Shown here: positions 53,601 to 63,062 of the stretch, piece by piece
Layout of the letters: each line of letters opens with the position of its first letter
Numbering within the stretch: position 1 is the first letter of the stretch
Assembly (NCBI RefSeq): GCF_900107375.1
Contig: NZ_FNPT01000001.1
Location: 1,178,001-1,242,000 of the forward strand
Reading direction: 5' to 3'
Length of the DNA: 64,000 nt
DNA from: Lysobacter sp. yr284
Lineage (GTDB): Bacteria; Pseudomonadota; Gammaproteobacteria; Xanthomonadales; Xanthomonadaceae
Translations under genes and position numbers: made by a program
Notes under the pieces: model-generated
Database searches by the model: none
The model's input: the letters and a program-made list of their open reading frames with translations, nothing else
What the model was told of the DNA's origin: nothing

Positions 53601-56600
53601 CAGGACCGCCAGGGACAGTTGCTCGACGCGCAGCACCTGGGCCTGACCCAGATCCTGCTCGACAGCGGCCACGCGCAGTTGTTCGACAGCCTGATGGTGT
53701 TCGAGAACTACCTGCTCGACGCCGACGACCAGCGCCTGTCCGATCCCGACGGCCGCCTGCGCATTTCCATGGTCGACGGCCACGGCGGCGACAAGTCGCA
53801 CTACCCGCTGACCTTGCTGTCGATGCCGGGCGAATGCGTGCGCCTGAATTTCAGCTACCGCCCCGACGTGTTCGGCAAGGCCGACATCCAACGCTTCGCG
53901 CGCCGCTACCAAGCGATCCTGGAGCAGCTTGCCGGCGACTTGAGCCTGCGCGTGGGCCAGCTGGACCTGCTGGAAGACAGCGAACGCATCCGGCTCGACG
54001 CCTGGAACGCCACCGGACATGCGCTGGCGCCGGAAAGCCTGCCGGCCGCGTTCGCGCGGCAGGCAAGCGCCACGCCGGACGCGCCGGCGCTGGTGGCCGG
54101 CGAGCTGAGCCTGAGCTACGCCGAACTCGACCGTCGCACCGAACGCCTCGCGCAGACGCTGCTGGCGCGCGGGCTCGGCACCGGCCAGGGCGTGGCGCTG
54201 CTGCTGCGCCGCTCGCCCGAGTTGGTGATCGCGACCCTGGCCGTGCTCAAGGCCGGCGGCTGCTACGTGCCGCTGCACGAGCAATACCCGGACGAACGCC
54301 TGGCCCTGATCCTGGCCGAGACGAACGCCGCGCTGCTGATCGCCGACGCCAGCCTGGACGAACGCGATCTCGCCAGCGCCGGGCTGTCGTCGTCGCAAGT
54401 GCTGCGGATCGACCGGCCCGACGACGACGCAGCGCCGGCCGACACCGCAACATTGCCCGTCGCGCATCCGCGCCAGTTGGCCTACGTGATGTTCACCTCC
54501 GGCTCCACCGGCCGGCCCAAGGGCGTGGCGGTGGAACAGGCCGACATCGTCGCCTTCGCCCGCGACCGCCGTTTCGCCCGCGAACACGAAGTGGTGCTGC
54601 TGCATTCGCCGCATGCCTTCGACGCGTCCACCTACGAACTGTGGGTGCCGCTGCTCAACGGCGGCACCGTGGTGGTGTGCACCGGCGATTCCGGCGACGG
54701 CCGGCAGATGCAGCGCCTGATCGCCGAACACGGCGTGCGCAGCATTTGGCTGACCGCGGGCCTGTTCCACGAGTACGTCGAGTCCATGCCGGAGCTGTTC
54801 GCGCCGCTGCGGCAAGTCTGGGCCGGCGGCGACGTGCTCTCGGCCGACGCCATCCGCCGCCTGCAGGCGCGCTACCCGGCGCTGCGCATCGTCAACGGCT
54901 ACGGCCCGACCGAGACCACCACCTTCGCGCTGACCTGCGCGGTGCCCATGCTGGCGCCGCAAGCCGCGAGCGTGCCGATCGGTTCGCCGCTCGACAACAT
55001 GCGCGTCTACGTGCTCGACGGCGCGCTGCGGCCGGTGCCGCCGGGCGTGCCGGGCGAGCTGTACATCGCCGGCGCCGGCCTGGCCCGCGGCTATCTCGGC
55101 CGGCCCTCGTTCACCGCCGAGCGCTTCCTCGCCAACCCCTACGCGCCCGCCGCGCATCGCGGCGAGCGCATGTACCGCAGCGGCGACCTGGTGCGCTGGC
55201 GCGAGGACGGCCAGATCGAGTTCATCGGCCGCAGCGACCAGCAGGTCAAGCTGCGCGGCTTCCGCATCGAGCCGGGCGAGATCGAGAACGCGCTGCAGAA
55301 CCATCCGGCGGTGGCGCAGGCCATCGTCCAGGTGCGCGAGGACGTGCCGGGCCACAAGCAGCTGGTCGGCTACGTGGTGCTCAAGCAGGGCGGCGGCCGC
55401 CGCGACACGGCGCAGGAGACGCGCCAGGTAGACGAGTGGGAATCGCTCTACCAGGACCTCTACGACGCCGACACCGTCGACGAGGCGGCGCCGGAATTCG
55501 GCGAGGACTTCCGCGGCTGGAACAGCAGCTACACCCAGGCGCCGATCCCGCTGGAGCAGATGCGCGAATGGCGCGCGGCCACGGTCCGGCGCATCCTCGC
55601 CCTGCGTCCGCGCCGGGTGCTGGAGATCGGCGTCGGCAGCGGCCTGATCCTGGCGCCGGTGGCGCCGCAGGTGGAGGTCTACCACGGCACCGACCTGTCG
55701 CGCGCCACGGTCGAACGCCTGCAGCGGCAGATCGCGCAACGGCCGGAACTGGCCGACAAGGTGCAATTGCTGGCCCTGCCCGCGCACCGCACCCGCCAGG
55801 TGGCCGACGCGCTGCCCGTGGGCGAAGGCTACGACGCCATCGTGATCAACTCGGTGCTGCAGTACTTCCCCAGCAGCGACTACCTGCAGGAAGTGATCGA
55901 GCAATCGATGCGGTTGCTGGCGCCGGGCGGCGCGCTGTACCTGGGCGACGTGCGCAACCTGCAACTGCTGCGCAGCTTCGTCAACGCCGTGCAACTGCAC
56001 CAGGCCAGCGGCGACGTCGACGCGACCACCCTGCGCCGCCGCATCGACCAAACCCTGCTGACCGAAAAGGAGCTGCTGCTGGCGCCGGAGTTCTTCACCC
56101 AGTTGCCGCAACGCATCGGCAGCATCGCCGCGGTCGACATCCAGACCAAGCGCAGCCGCCACGACAACGAACTGACCCGCCACCGCTACGAAGTGGTGCT
56201 GCGCAAGCACGGCCGCGACGTGCGTTCGGCCGCCGCGCTGCCGGCGCAGCCGTGGTCGCCGGCGCTGCTGGAATCCGGCGCGCTGGCCGCGCGCTTGGCC
56301 GCGCATCCGGCGGGCCTGCGCATCGTCGACGTGCCGCATCCGCTGCTGCAGCCCGAACTCGACGCGCTGCACCAGTTGCAGGCCGGCCGGCGCATCGCCG
56401 AAGTGCGCACCCGGTTGCTGGCCGCGCAGGCCGGCGAGCTGCCGCCGGCCGAAGTCCTGCACGCGCAGGGCCAAGCGCTGGGCTGGGAAGTCGCGGTGAC
56501 GTGGTCGGATTTCGAACGCGGCCTGGAACTGCTGTTCCTGCCCAGGCACGAGGGCGAAGCGATGTGGACCGACATCCACCAGCCCGCCCACCCGCGCGAG

Positions 56601-57839
56601 TTCGACGCCAGCGCCAACAGCCCCGGCAGCTTCGACCGCCTGGGCGAGTTGCGCGAGCACGCGCAAAAGCACCTGCCCGAGTACATGCAGCCGCTGCTGG
56701 TGCCGCTGCCGATGCTGCCGCTGACCCCGAACGGCAAGGTCGACCGCAAGGCCCTGCCGGCGCCGGACTTCACCTCCAGCCAGCGGCGCGCGCCGACCAC
56801 GATGCAGCAGCAGGCATTGTGCGAACTGTTCGCCGAAGTGCTGGAACTCAGCGAGGTCGGCATCGACGACGACTTCTTCGAACTCGGCGGCCACTCGCTG
56901 CTGGCCACGCGCCTGGTCGGCCGCATCCGCAATACGCTCGGCGTCGAAGTCTCGGCCCGCATCCTGTTCGAATCGCCGACCATCGCGGCGCTGTCGCAGC
57001 GCATGGCCGAACCGCTGCAGGCGCTGACCGCGCTGGAACCGATCGTGCCGATCCGCACCCAGGGCCAGCTGCCGCCGCTGTTCTGCCTGCCGCCGGGCGG
57101 CGGCCTGGGCTGGTGGTACCGCGGCCTGACCCGCTACCTCGACCCGCAGCGCCCGATCTACGCCCTGCAAAGCCAGAGCCTGATCGACCCGGCGGCGGCC
57201 ATGTCCGGCAGCGTCGAGCAAGACGTCGAAGCCCACCTCGCCCAGATCCGCGCGATCCAGCCCGAAGGCCCCTACCACCTGCTGGGCTATTCCTACGGCG
57301 GCGCCACCGCGCTGGAAGTCGCCGTGCGCCTGCAGCAGGCCGGCCACGAAGTCGCGCGCCTGGTGATCCTGGACTCGTGCATCCGCACCTCGATGCCCGG
57401 CTTCGACCCCGACACCGTGCCCAAGGGCGATTACCACGCCAGCATCCTGCAAGGCTTCCTGCAGAACATCGCCGGCTGCGAACTGGGCGACTTCGATCCC
57501 GAATCGCTGGACTACGAACGCGCGACGGAACTACTGAAATACAGCGTCTTCTCCGGCTTCGACGCCGCCCTGCTGCAGCGCTTCGTCGCCACCCAGAACA
57601 ACGAATCCAACCTGCTCAACTACTACCGCCCCAGCGCGAAATTCGACGGCAGCATCGTCTACTTCATCGCCACCGAGGGCCTGGACGCCGAGGCCTACGC
57701 GCTGGAACCGGCGACGTTCAAGCACAACATCACCGGCGAACTGCGCAGCTACGACATCGACTGCCGCCACGACCAGCTGACCCACCCGCAAAACCTGTCG
57801 CGGATCGGCCGCACCCTGGCGCAGGAGTACCGCCTGTGA
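35664..57839 (+). CDS. Non-ribosomal peptide synthetase 2, modules 6-10 with thioesterase
   Basis: A 7,391-residue megasynthetase: C-A-T / C-A-T-E / C-A-T-E / C-A-T-E / C-A-MT-T-TE. The start ATG lies inside the last codons of NRPS1 (20-base overlap), so translation is probably coupled; only eight residues precede the first condensation motif [11 protein letters not shown]. The single C-terminal thioesterase (about residues 7123-7391) has the nucleophile Ser7210 in GYSYGG, an Asp in ILDSC and a His in CRHDQLTHP, and would release the decapeptide by macrolactonisation. Epimerases in modules 7, 8 and 9 are each followed by a D-accepting C domain, so the assembly logic is self-consistent. Predicted residues are X6, D-Asn7, D-(Trp)8, D-basic9 and N-methyl-Val10. 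Confidence 0.95.
35685..38765 (+). other. NRPS module 6: DCL C-A(unassigned)-T
   Basis: The D-accepting condensation domain (HHILLDGWS) receives the chain from the module 5 epimerase on the other protein. The A code D-V-W-H-V-G-S-I-G starts like serine (D-V-W-H) but has Gly, Ser and a final Gly in place of the serine pattern. I cannot assign it. Lysocin and WAP-8294A2 have L-Glu in this position, so an acidic residue is possible by analogy. There is no epimerase, so residue 6 is L. Confidence 0.7.
38810..43490 (+). other. NRPS module 7: C-A(Asn)-T-E
   Basis: An LCL C domain (HHIAGDG). The A code D-G-T-K-L-G-E-V-G differs at one position from the asparagine code D-L-T-K-L-G-E-V-G, so asparagine is predicted. 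The carrier GGDSIGS and E domain ([11 protein letters not shown]) give D-Asn7. The E motif reads HTLGWFTS where the other four have RTVGWFTS. This residue is the best candidate for the cluster's beta-hydroxylase. Confidence 0.78.
43495..48095 (+). other. NRPS module 8: DCL C-A(Trp by position)-T-E
   Basis: The D-accepting C domain (HHILLDGWS) is followed by an A domain with the code D-A-G-L-V-G-E-V-W. I do not know this code. Tryptophan is proposed only because the module stands exactly where the D-Trp of the lysocin/WAP motif falls (Gly2 plus six) and carries an epimerase ([11 protein letters not shown]). The carrier is GGDSISS. Confidence 0.65.
48100..52685 (+). other. NRPS module 9: DCL C-A(basic)-T-E
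   Basis: The A code D-T-E-D-M-G-L-V-D differs from module 5 at one position, so the two modules probably use the same or a closely related basic amino acid (Arg, Orn or Lys). The E domain ([21 protein letters not shown]) makes it D. The C domain shares a nearly identical nucleotide stretch with that of module 10. I recall no residue at this place in lysocin or WAP-8294A2. Confidence 0.72.
48786..48900 (+). repeat. Near-identical copy of a C-domain segment (copy 1, module 9)
   Basis: This 115-base stretch, encoding [18 protein letters not shown] onward, differs from 53373-53487 in module 10 at about five bases by eye. It is a sign of internal duplication or gene conversion inside NRPS2. Confidence 0.7.
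52690..57836 (+). other. NRPS module 10: DCL C-A(Val)-MT-T-TE
   Basis: The D-accepting C domain (HHMLLDGWS) is followed by the A code D-A-Y-W-W-G-G-T-F, a valine-type code. An N-methyltransferase (about 55420-56200, SAM loop EIGVGSG near residue 6654) again interrupts the A domain before A10 ([10 protein letters not shown]). The carrier is GGHSL, then a type I thioesterase with Ser7210. N-methyl-Val10 would be the C-terminal residue and be esterified to Ser1. Confidence 0.85.
53373..53487 (+). repeat. Near-identical copy of a C-domain segment (copy 2, module 10)
   Basis: Partner of 48786-48900, with about 96% identity counted by eye. Flanking C-domain sequence is also close in protein but drifts faster in bases. 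Confidence 0.7.
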
Positions 57840-57939
57840 CGTGACGCGCATAACACCGCCGGAAACACGACTGCGGCACCATCGTCGCAGCCGCGCACCC
57901 TACCCCCGCTTCGCCATTCATATTCAACCGGAGTACGAC

Positions 57940-58158
57940 ATGACCAACCCCTTCGAAGACAACAACGGCACCTTCCTCGTCCTGGTCAACGACGAAAACC
58001 AGCACTCGCTGTGGCCCGAATTCGCCGAAGTCCCCGCCGGCTGGCGCACCGTGTTCGGCCCGGAGCAGCGGCAGGCTTGTTTGGATTACGTCGAGCAGAA
58101 CTGGACGGACATGCGGCCGGCGAGTCTGGCGGCGCTGGACGACGCGCGAGTGGGTTGA
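57940..58158 (+). CDS. MbtH-like NRPS accessory protein
   Basis: A 72-residue MbtH-family protein, which binds adenylation domains and keeps them soluble and active. The signature is complete: [10 protein letters not shown] at the start, [21 protein letters not shown], and [14 protein letters not shown] with the three conserved tryptophans. The ATG at 57940 is preceded by GGAG at 57930-57933; an upstream in-frame ATG at 57841 would add a 33-residue tail not found in the family. It lies 100 bases after NRPS2, is last in the operon, and is followed directly by a terminator. Confidence 0.93.
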   Translation: MTNPFEDNNGTFLVLVNDENQHSLWPEFAEVPAGWRTVFGPEQRQACLDYVEQNWTDMRPASLAALDDARVG

Positions 58159-58198
58159 GCGCGGCCGGCCGCATCGGGACATCGATCGGAAAGACGAA

Positions 58199-58223
58199 GG
58201 GCCTGCTTTTGGCAGGCCCTTTT
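58199..58223 (+). terminator. Rho-independent terminator of the lipopeptide operon
   Basis: GGGCCTGC pairs with GCAGGCCC (58199-58206 with 58212-58219) around a five-base loop, and TTTT follows. It lies 40 bases after the mbtH stop, which marks the 3' end of the operon. Confidence 0.88.
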
Positions 58224-58363
58224 CGTTGGGGACGGAACTTGGGTGCGCGTCCCCACGGACAGCCGCACACAGCACAGGCCCAGGCGGGTTCAGCCGCCTG
58301 GGCCCGGGCCGGACGCTATCCAGCTGGCCACGGCCTTCCGGCGAATCGAGCCGGATCGCGCGC

Positions 58364-58645
58364 TCAGTCGTCCGAGAAGCACCCCAGGGACAGCTTCACA
58401 TACCAGTAGCCGCTCGACGGCTGGAATTCCTCGACCAGGATGGTCTCTTCCTGCGTGGATTCGCCCCAACCCAGGTAGCAGCTGCGGTTCGCGTAGTAGG
58501 AGGCGGCTTCATAGGCTTGGTCGCGGTCGTGGCCATAGCCCTCGCCGATGACTTGATAGTGGTGACGGGCCGCAAGCGCGGCGCCGCTGAACACGACCGA
58601 CATCAGGAGGGCGGCGCCGACGGCGCGATACTTGTTCATCTTCAT
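58364..58645 (-). CDS. Small secreted protein of unknown function
   Basis: A 93-residue protein I do not recognise. GGAG about six bases upstream supports the ATG at 58645 (a second ATG two codons later is possible); the longer open frame to 58726 has no ribosome-binding site. A signal peptide (MKMNKYR, hydrophobic core, ALAA site near residue 25) precedes a mature part rich in aromatic residues with two cysteines (CYLG and the C-terminal LGCFSDD) that could pair. It faces the lipopeptide operon tail to tail and need not belong to it. Confidence 0.68.
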   Translation of the reverse strand: MKMNKYRAVGAALLMSVVFSGAALAARHHYQVIGEGYGHDRDQAYEAASYYANRSCYLGWGESTQEETILVEEFQPSSGYWYVKLSLGCFSDD

Positions 58646-59066
58646 ACGTGCTCCTTGCAGGTGAAGTTCGAAGACTGCGGAGTAATCGTGACGCTTGTAT
58701 TGATCCGATCGTCGCAGATGGCTCAAACCGAGACGTGTACCGCGATCTGTTGCCCGTCGCGCGAATGCGAACGCGGGCTTCGTACCGCTCCGCCCGATCG
58801 GCCAACGATGAACGGGATCGTGTTTGCTCCGCGTTGGAACCCTAGCACGGGCTCTGGGTACAGTCCGCCGATCTGCCGCCCGCCCGCATACCTCGACCGT
58901 TCCCCCGTTGCTTCATCCAATGGCTCGTCAGCAAGATCGGCCGAGCGCGTCGCGGCTCCGGGCGCCAGGATTCGTCGCGCATGGAGCCGACGCCACACCG
59001 AACTGCAGCCCTTCGGGGCCATAGACAGCCAACCACCAGCAGGACAGCACAGCCAAACTCCCACCC
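58646..59066. other. Intergenic stretch between kinase gene and small secreted gene
   Basis: 421 bp between two minus-strand genes. It is less GC-rich than its surroundings next to the secreted gene (58650-58830), where the promoter of that gene presumably lies. Short open frames here lack ribosome-binding sites. I see no RNA gene or strong repeat. Confidence 0.5.
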
Positions 59067-61370
59067 TCAACGCAAGTACCGCAACCGATCCACATCCGCC
59101 TCCGCCCGCAGTCCACCGACGCAGCGATTGTCGTAGGCCGCACTCTCGCCATAGCGCAAGTACGCCTGCCGCGCCTGCGCGCCCCGCCCCGCATGCGACG
59201 CCGCCAAGGCCAAGCCCGCATCGATGGCATGCAGGTTCCACCGGTACTGCATCCCCGGCTGCGCGGCCAGTTCGCGCGCGATCAGGTAATGCCGGATCGA
59301 TTCTTCGTTGCGCCCCTCGCGCAGATGCCACTCCCCCAACCCGCGATGGATGGCGACCAGCGAGCCCGGTTCGTCGACGCCGCCTTGCATCCGCTCGACG
59401 TCGGCCACGGCCGCGCGCGCGGCCTCGACCTGTCCGCTGCGCAGCAGCGCCACGGCGTATTGCGCTTGTACGCCGACGGTCCAGGGGTGCTGCGGGCCGA
59501 ACACGCGCTGGCGCGCGCGCAGGCCGCGCGCGGTCCATTCGACGGCGCCAGCGTTGTCGCCGGCGCACAGGTACAGCAGGCCCAGGTGGTCCATGTAAGT
59601 CGCGGTGGTGCCGTGGTTTTCGCCGAGCAGGCCGATCAAGGCCTCGACTTCGCGGCGGAAGCGCTGGGTCGCCTCGCGGTGGCGGCCCAGCGCGCTCAGG
59701 GCCACGGCGATGCGGATGCGGGCGATCGCGGCGTTGCCGCTGCGCGGGCCGTTGGCGTCGGCGGCCAGGCGCTCGGCGCGTTCGCCGCTGCGCAGCCCCT
59801 GCGCGGCGGCGCCGACGGCGACCTGGCACAGGCTCAGGCTGTTGTAGGCGTCGCCGAGGTCGCTTTCGCCGATCGCGCCCGGCCGCGCCAACAGTTCGCT
59901 GTAGACCGCCACGCATTCGCCGAAACGGCTGCGCAGCATCGCGTTCCAGCCGCGCGCGACCTGGATGTGCCACTCCAGCGGCGAGCCGGCGCCGGCGCGG
60001 TACGGGAAGCCGGCCTGCAGCCGATCCAGGCGCGCTTGCGCGCGTTGCGGCAGGCCGCGGTACATGTCCACCGTCGCCCGCAACAGTTGCGCGTCCGCGG
60101 CGCTGCGCGCGTCGGCGGCCGATCCCAGCAATGCGGCCGCGCGGTCGGCGGCACGCGCGGCCGCGTCGTAGCGGCCGCGCGCGAGCAGGCTCTTGCCCAG
60201 CGCCAGCACGATCCGGCCGGCGACGGCGGGATGGCCGCGAAAGCGCGCCTGCGCGCGTTGCACGCCGTCCTCGAGTTGCGCGGCGAGCGGGCGGCCGTCG
60301 CCGGCGCCTTCGAAGGGATCGCTGGCGCCGAGGATGTCCTCGCTCAGGAAGCGGTTGATCGCCGCGGTTTCGTCGCGCGCCTGGCGCAGGCGCCGCTGTT
60401 CGGCCGCGGACTGCAGCGCGAACGCAGTAGCGAGCGCGAGCAGCGCCGCCACCGACAGCGCGGTGCCGGCGGTGCCGAAGGGATGGCGCTGCGCCAGCCG
60501 CCGCAGCCGGTACAGCGGGCCGCCGCGGCGCGCGCGCACCGGGCGCCGCTGCAGGTAGCGCAGCAGTTCGTTCTTGAGCGCGGCGACGGTCGGATAGCGC
60601 TGTTCGGGGTCCTCGCGCATCGCCAGGGCGACGATGGCGCGCAGGTCGCGCGACGGCGGCGCGACGCGGCCCGCGCGCAACACCGCATCGAGCAGGCGCC
60701 CGAGCTGCCACACGTCAGAAGCGGTGCCGACCGCGCGTCGGTCGCGCTGCTCGGGGCTGGCGAAGTCGGGCGTGAACGCGGCGGCCGGAGCGGTGTCCTG
60801 GGCCAGTCCGGCGATGCCGAAGTCCAGCAGCCGGGCCTGCCCGCGCGCGTCGATCAGCACGTTGCCGGGCTTGATGTCGCGGTGGATCAGCAAGCGCGCA
60901 TGGGCGAATTCCACCGCTTCCAGCGCGGGCAGCAGCAGCGCCGCGCGCGCGCGTTCGTCCAGCGCGTGCGCGCAGGCGTGGCGGTCGATCGGCAGGCCCT
61001 CGACGTACTCCATCGCGAACCACAGATGGCCGTCGTCGGTGTGGCCGCCGTCGACGAGGCGGGCGATGTTGGGGTGCGACAGCCCGGCCAGGAACTGGCG
61101 CTCGCGGCGGAACAGCGCCTCGCTGTCGGGCGACGTCGCCGCGTCGGGCAGCAGCTTCAGCGCGACGCATTGTTCGAATTCGCCGTCGTCGCGCTCGGCC
61201 AGGCAGACCAACCCCATGCCGCCGCGCCCGAGTTCGCGCACGACCCGCCACGCGCCGATGCGCTCGCCGGGCTGCAGGACGTGCGCGGCCAAGCGCGTGC
61301 GCAGCAGTTCGCCGAACAGCGCGCCGCGCAGCGGGCCCTGCGGTTCCAGCAGGCGGTCGCGCAGCGACAT
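59067..61370 (-). CDS. Membrane Ser/Thr protein kinase with TPR-like C-terminal region
   Basis: A 767-residue PknB-type kinase. The Gly loop GRGGMG is at 48-53, the lysine is K72 (ALKLL), the catalytic loop HRDIKPGN at 163-170 and DFG at 183-185. A single membrane helix lies about residues 299-320. The remaining 440 residues are an Ala/Arg/Leu-rich helical array resembling tetratricopeptide repeats, probably periplasmic and sensory. The gene starts 10 bases after the sigma factor stop. ECF sigma factor plus TPR kinase pairs of this design are common in Xanthomonadales; the kinase presumably controls the sigma factor or its regulon, though its target cannot be read from sequence. Confidence 0.9.
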   Translation of the reverse strand: MSLRDRLLEPQGPLRGALFGELLRTRLAAHVLQPGERIGAWRVVRELGRGGMGLVCLAERDDGEFEQCVALKLLPDAATSPDSEALFRRERQFLAGLSHPNIARLVDGGHTDDGHLWFAMEYVEGLPIDRHACAHALDERARAALLLPALEAVEFAHARLLIHRDIKPGNVLIDARGQARLLDFGIAGLAQDTAPAAAFTPDFASPEQRDRRAVGTASDVWQLGRLLDAVLRAGRVAPPSRDLRAIVALAMREDPEQRYPTVAALKNELLRYLQRRPVRARRGGPLYRLRRLAQRHPFGTAGTALSVAALLALATAFALQSAAEQRRLRQARDETAAINRFLSEDILGASDPFEGAGDGRPLAAQLEDGVQRAQARFRGHPAVAGRIVLALGKSLLARGRYDAAARAADRAAALLGSAADARSAADAQLLRATVDMYRGLPQRAQARLDRLQAGFPYRAGAGSPLEWHIQVARGWNAMLRSRFGECVAVYSELLARPGAIGESDLGDAYNSLSLCQVAVGAAAQGLRSGERAERLAADANGPRSGNAAIARIRIAVALSALGRHREATQRFRREVEALIGLLGENHGTTATYMDHLGLLYLCAGDNAGAVEWTARGLRARQRVFGPQHPWTVGVQAQYAVALLRSGQVEAARAAVADVERMQGGVDEPGSLVAIHRGLGEWHLREGRNEESIRHYLIARELAAQPGMQYRWNLHAIDAGLALAASHAGRGAQARQAYLRYGESAAYDNRCVGGLRAEADVDRLRYLR

Positions 61371-61380
61371 GCGGGCCGGC

Positions 61381-61941
61381 TCAGGCGGCCTCGTCGAGCA
61401 GCGCGCGCAAGCGCTCGCGCGCCTGCTGCCACAGGCGCTGCGCCGAACGCAGCGGCAGCCCCAGCGCGAGCGCCGTCTCCTCCTCGCTGAGCCCGGCGAA
61501 CAACCGGCATTCCAGCACCCGCACCAGGCGCGCGTCGGCGTCGCCGAGCCGTTTGAGCGCGGCGTCGATCATCACCATCTCCTCGGCTTCCGAGTACGCC
61601 GCGCGCGCGGCGTCGAGATCGGCCTTGCCCAGGGTGGTGTGCGCGTGCCCGCCGCCGCGCTTGTCGGCGATGCGGTCGCGCGCATGGTTGATCAGCAACT
61701 GGCGCATCGCCATCGCCGCGACCGAAAGGAAGTGCGCGCGGCTCTCGATGCCGCCGGCGCCGCCGCGGTCCAGGCGCAGATAGCAGTCGTGCACCAGCGC
61801 GGTGACCTCCTGCGCGCCCGAACCCGCGCTGGCGCGCCGCGCCAGCCGCTTGAGATCGGCGTACAGCAGGTGCACCACCCGGTCCCAGGCGGCGCCGTCG
61901 CCACCGCGCGCCTGCCCGAGCAGGACGGTGATTTCGCCCAT
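61381..61941 (-). CDS. ECF-type RNA polymerase sigma factor
   Basis: A 186-residue sigma-70-family factor with region 2 (LLYADLKRLARR, then FLSVAAMAMRQLLINHAR) and a region 4 helix-turn-helix (LFAGLSEEETALALGLPLRSAQRLWQ). This is the ECF group that sits beside Ser/Thr kinase genes and lacks an obvious anti-sigma partner. The ATG at 61941 has GAGG some 11 bases upstream. The longer open frame into the intergenic region is low-complexity Arg/Gly and not part of the family. It is co-transcribed with the kinase gene and divergent from the secreted-protein pair. Confidence 0.88.
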   Translation of the reverse strand: MGEITVLLGQARGGDGAAWDRVVHLLYADLKRLARRASAGSGAQEVTALVHDCYLRLDRGGAGGIESRAHFLSVAAMAMRQLLINHARDRIADKRGGGHAHTTLGKADLDAARAAYSEAEEMVMIDAALKRLGDADARLVRVLECRLFAGLSEEETALALGLPLRSAQRLWQQARERLRALLDEAA

Positions 61942-62292
61942 GGTTGAAGCGCCTCGTTGGATTGTGCGCGGCGGCCGGCGCGGTTGCCCGCGCCGCGGCG
62001 GCCGCCCCCTGCGGCCCGTCGCCCGTCCTCGCATCGCGAGGATCAAAGTGCCATCGGCGGCGATCCGCGCGGCATGATTTTTGCGGTTGGAATGCGCCAA
62101 AGGCCAACGTTCATCGCAGATTTTCTTGATGCGATGCAGCAAGCGCCGATCGTTGGCGGGAATCTCCTGCGCACCGGGTGAATTGACTACGACGCGCCCC
62201 TGCGCAGCCGAAACGCTTTCGGCGACTGCGGCCGGCGGACGTCGGCGGTGCGCGATCGCGTCGCACCGCAACCCAACCACTGCGGAGAACGA
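61942..62292. other. Divergent promoter region between sigma factor and secreted-protein operon
   Basis: 351 bp. Toward the plus-strand operon there is TTGACT (62183-62188), a good -35 match without a clear -10, and a dyad GCCGAAA-CGC-TTTCGGC (62207-62223). An AT-richer segment lies at 62076-62140. The first 100 bases next to the sigma gene are extremely GC-rich. No gene was found. Confidence 0.45.
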
Positions 62293-63033
62293 ATGATGAA
62301 AGTCGGTTACATGAGGACGGCGCTGTGGGCGCCGGCCGTGGCCCTGGGCCTGTGCGCGGCGGCGGCGCTGCCCGCGGCGGCCCAGAACGTCGGCGCGGGC
62401 AAACTCGCGCTGCGCGACCAGTCCAGCCTCGGCCTGCGCGCGGCGGCCGAGCAGGGCCTGCGCAAGATGATGCTGGAGATGAGCAACGGCCGTGCCGCCG
62501 CGGCCAGGCTGCCCGACGGGTTTCCGATCGCCGCGGCGACCTACGGCGACCTGCGCTCGGTCTCGCTCGGCGCCGGCTTCGAGGTCAACACGGTCGATCC
62601 GGCGGCGTTGATGTACGCCAACGCCGCCGCCGACCTGAGCCGCATCGCGCGCGGCACCGACACCTGGAAGTTCGTGATCCTGTCCGCCGGCAAGCCGGTC
62701 GGCCTGCTCGACATGGACCGGGTCGACGGCCGCTGGCAGGCGGTCGGCGCCGGCGCGTCCGCGCTCGCGGCCGACCTGGTCGCCGCCGCGCCGGCCACCG
62801 GCGACGGCTCGTTCCGCTTCGTGCGCATCTACCAGGCCACGTCCGACCTGATCGAAGTGCGCGGCGCCGGCGAGCGCTCGCGGTTCGTGCCGATGGCCTC
62901 GGCGCGGCGCTCGCTCGCGCTGTCCGCCGCGGCCAAGAACGCGACCGGCGCCGAGCAGGCGCTGGACAGCGAAGACCTGCTGCCGGCGCTGCAAGCGGCC
63001 GTGCGCGGCAACCTGCAGCGCGGCCAGCGCTGA
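62293..63033 (+). CDS. Secreted protein of unknown function, partner of the C70 peptidase gene
   Basis: A 246-residue protein that I do not recognise. GGAG at 62284-62287 supports the first of two adjacent ATGs. A clear signal peptide ends at LPAAAQ near residue 31. The mature protein is Ala-rich without cysteines; it has an N-terminal helical segment and a middle part (WKFVILSAGKPVGLLDMDRVDG, then FRFVRIYQATSDLIEV) that looks like a small alternating beta domain. It lies 29 bases before the cysteine-peptidase gene, so the two are probably co-expressed; a role as inhibitor, chaperone or partner of the peptidase is conceivable but unproven. Confidence 0.72.
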   Translation: MMKVGYMRTALWAPAVALGLCAAAALPAAAQNVGAGKLALRDQSSLGLRAAAEQGLRKMMLEMSNGRAAAARLPDGFPIAAATYGDLRSVSLGAGFEVNTVDPAALMYANAAADLSRIARGTDTWKFVILSAGKPVGLLDMDRVDGRWQAVGAGASALAADLVAAAPATGDGSFRFVRIYQATSDLIEVRGAGERSRFVPMASARRSLALSAAAKNATGAEQALDSEDLLPALQAAVRGNLQRGQR

Positions 63034-63062
63034 CCGACCGAACCGAATTGCGGAGCCCTTCG

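Noticed and set aside
57841-57939. N-terminal extension of the MbtH protein
   Set aside because: It lacks family similarity and a ribosome-binding site; the ATG at 57940 has GGAG at the right distance.
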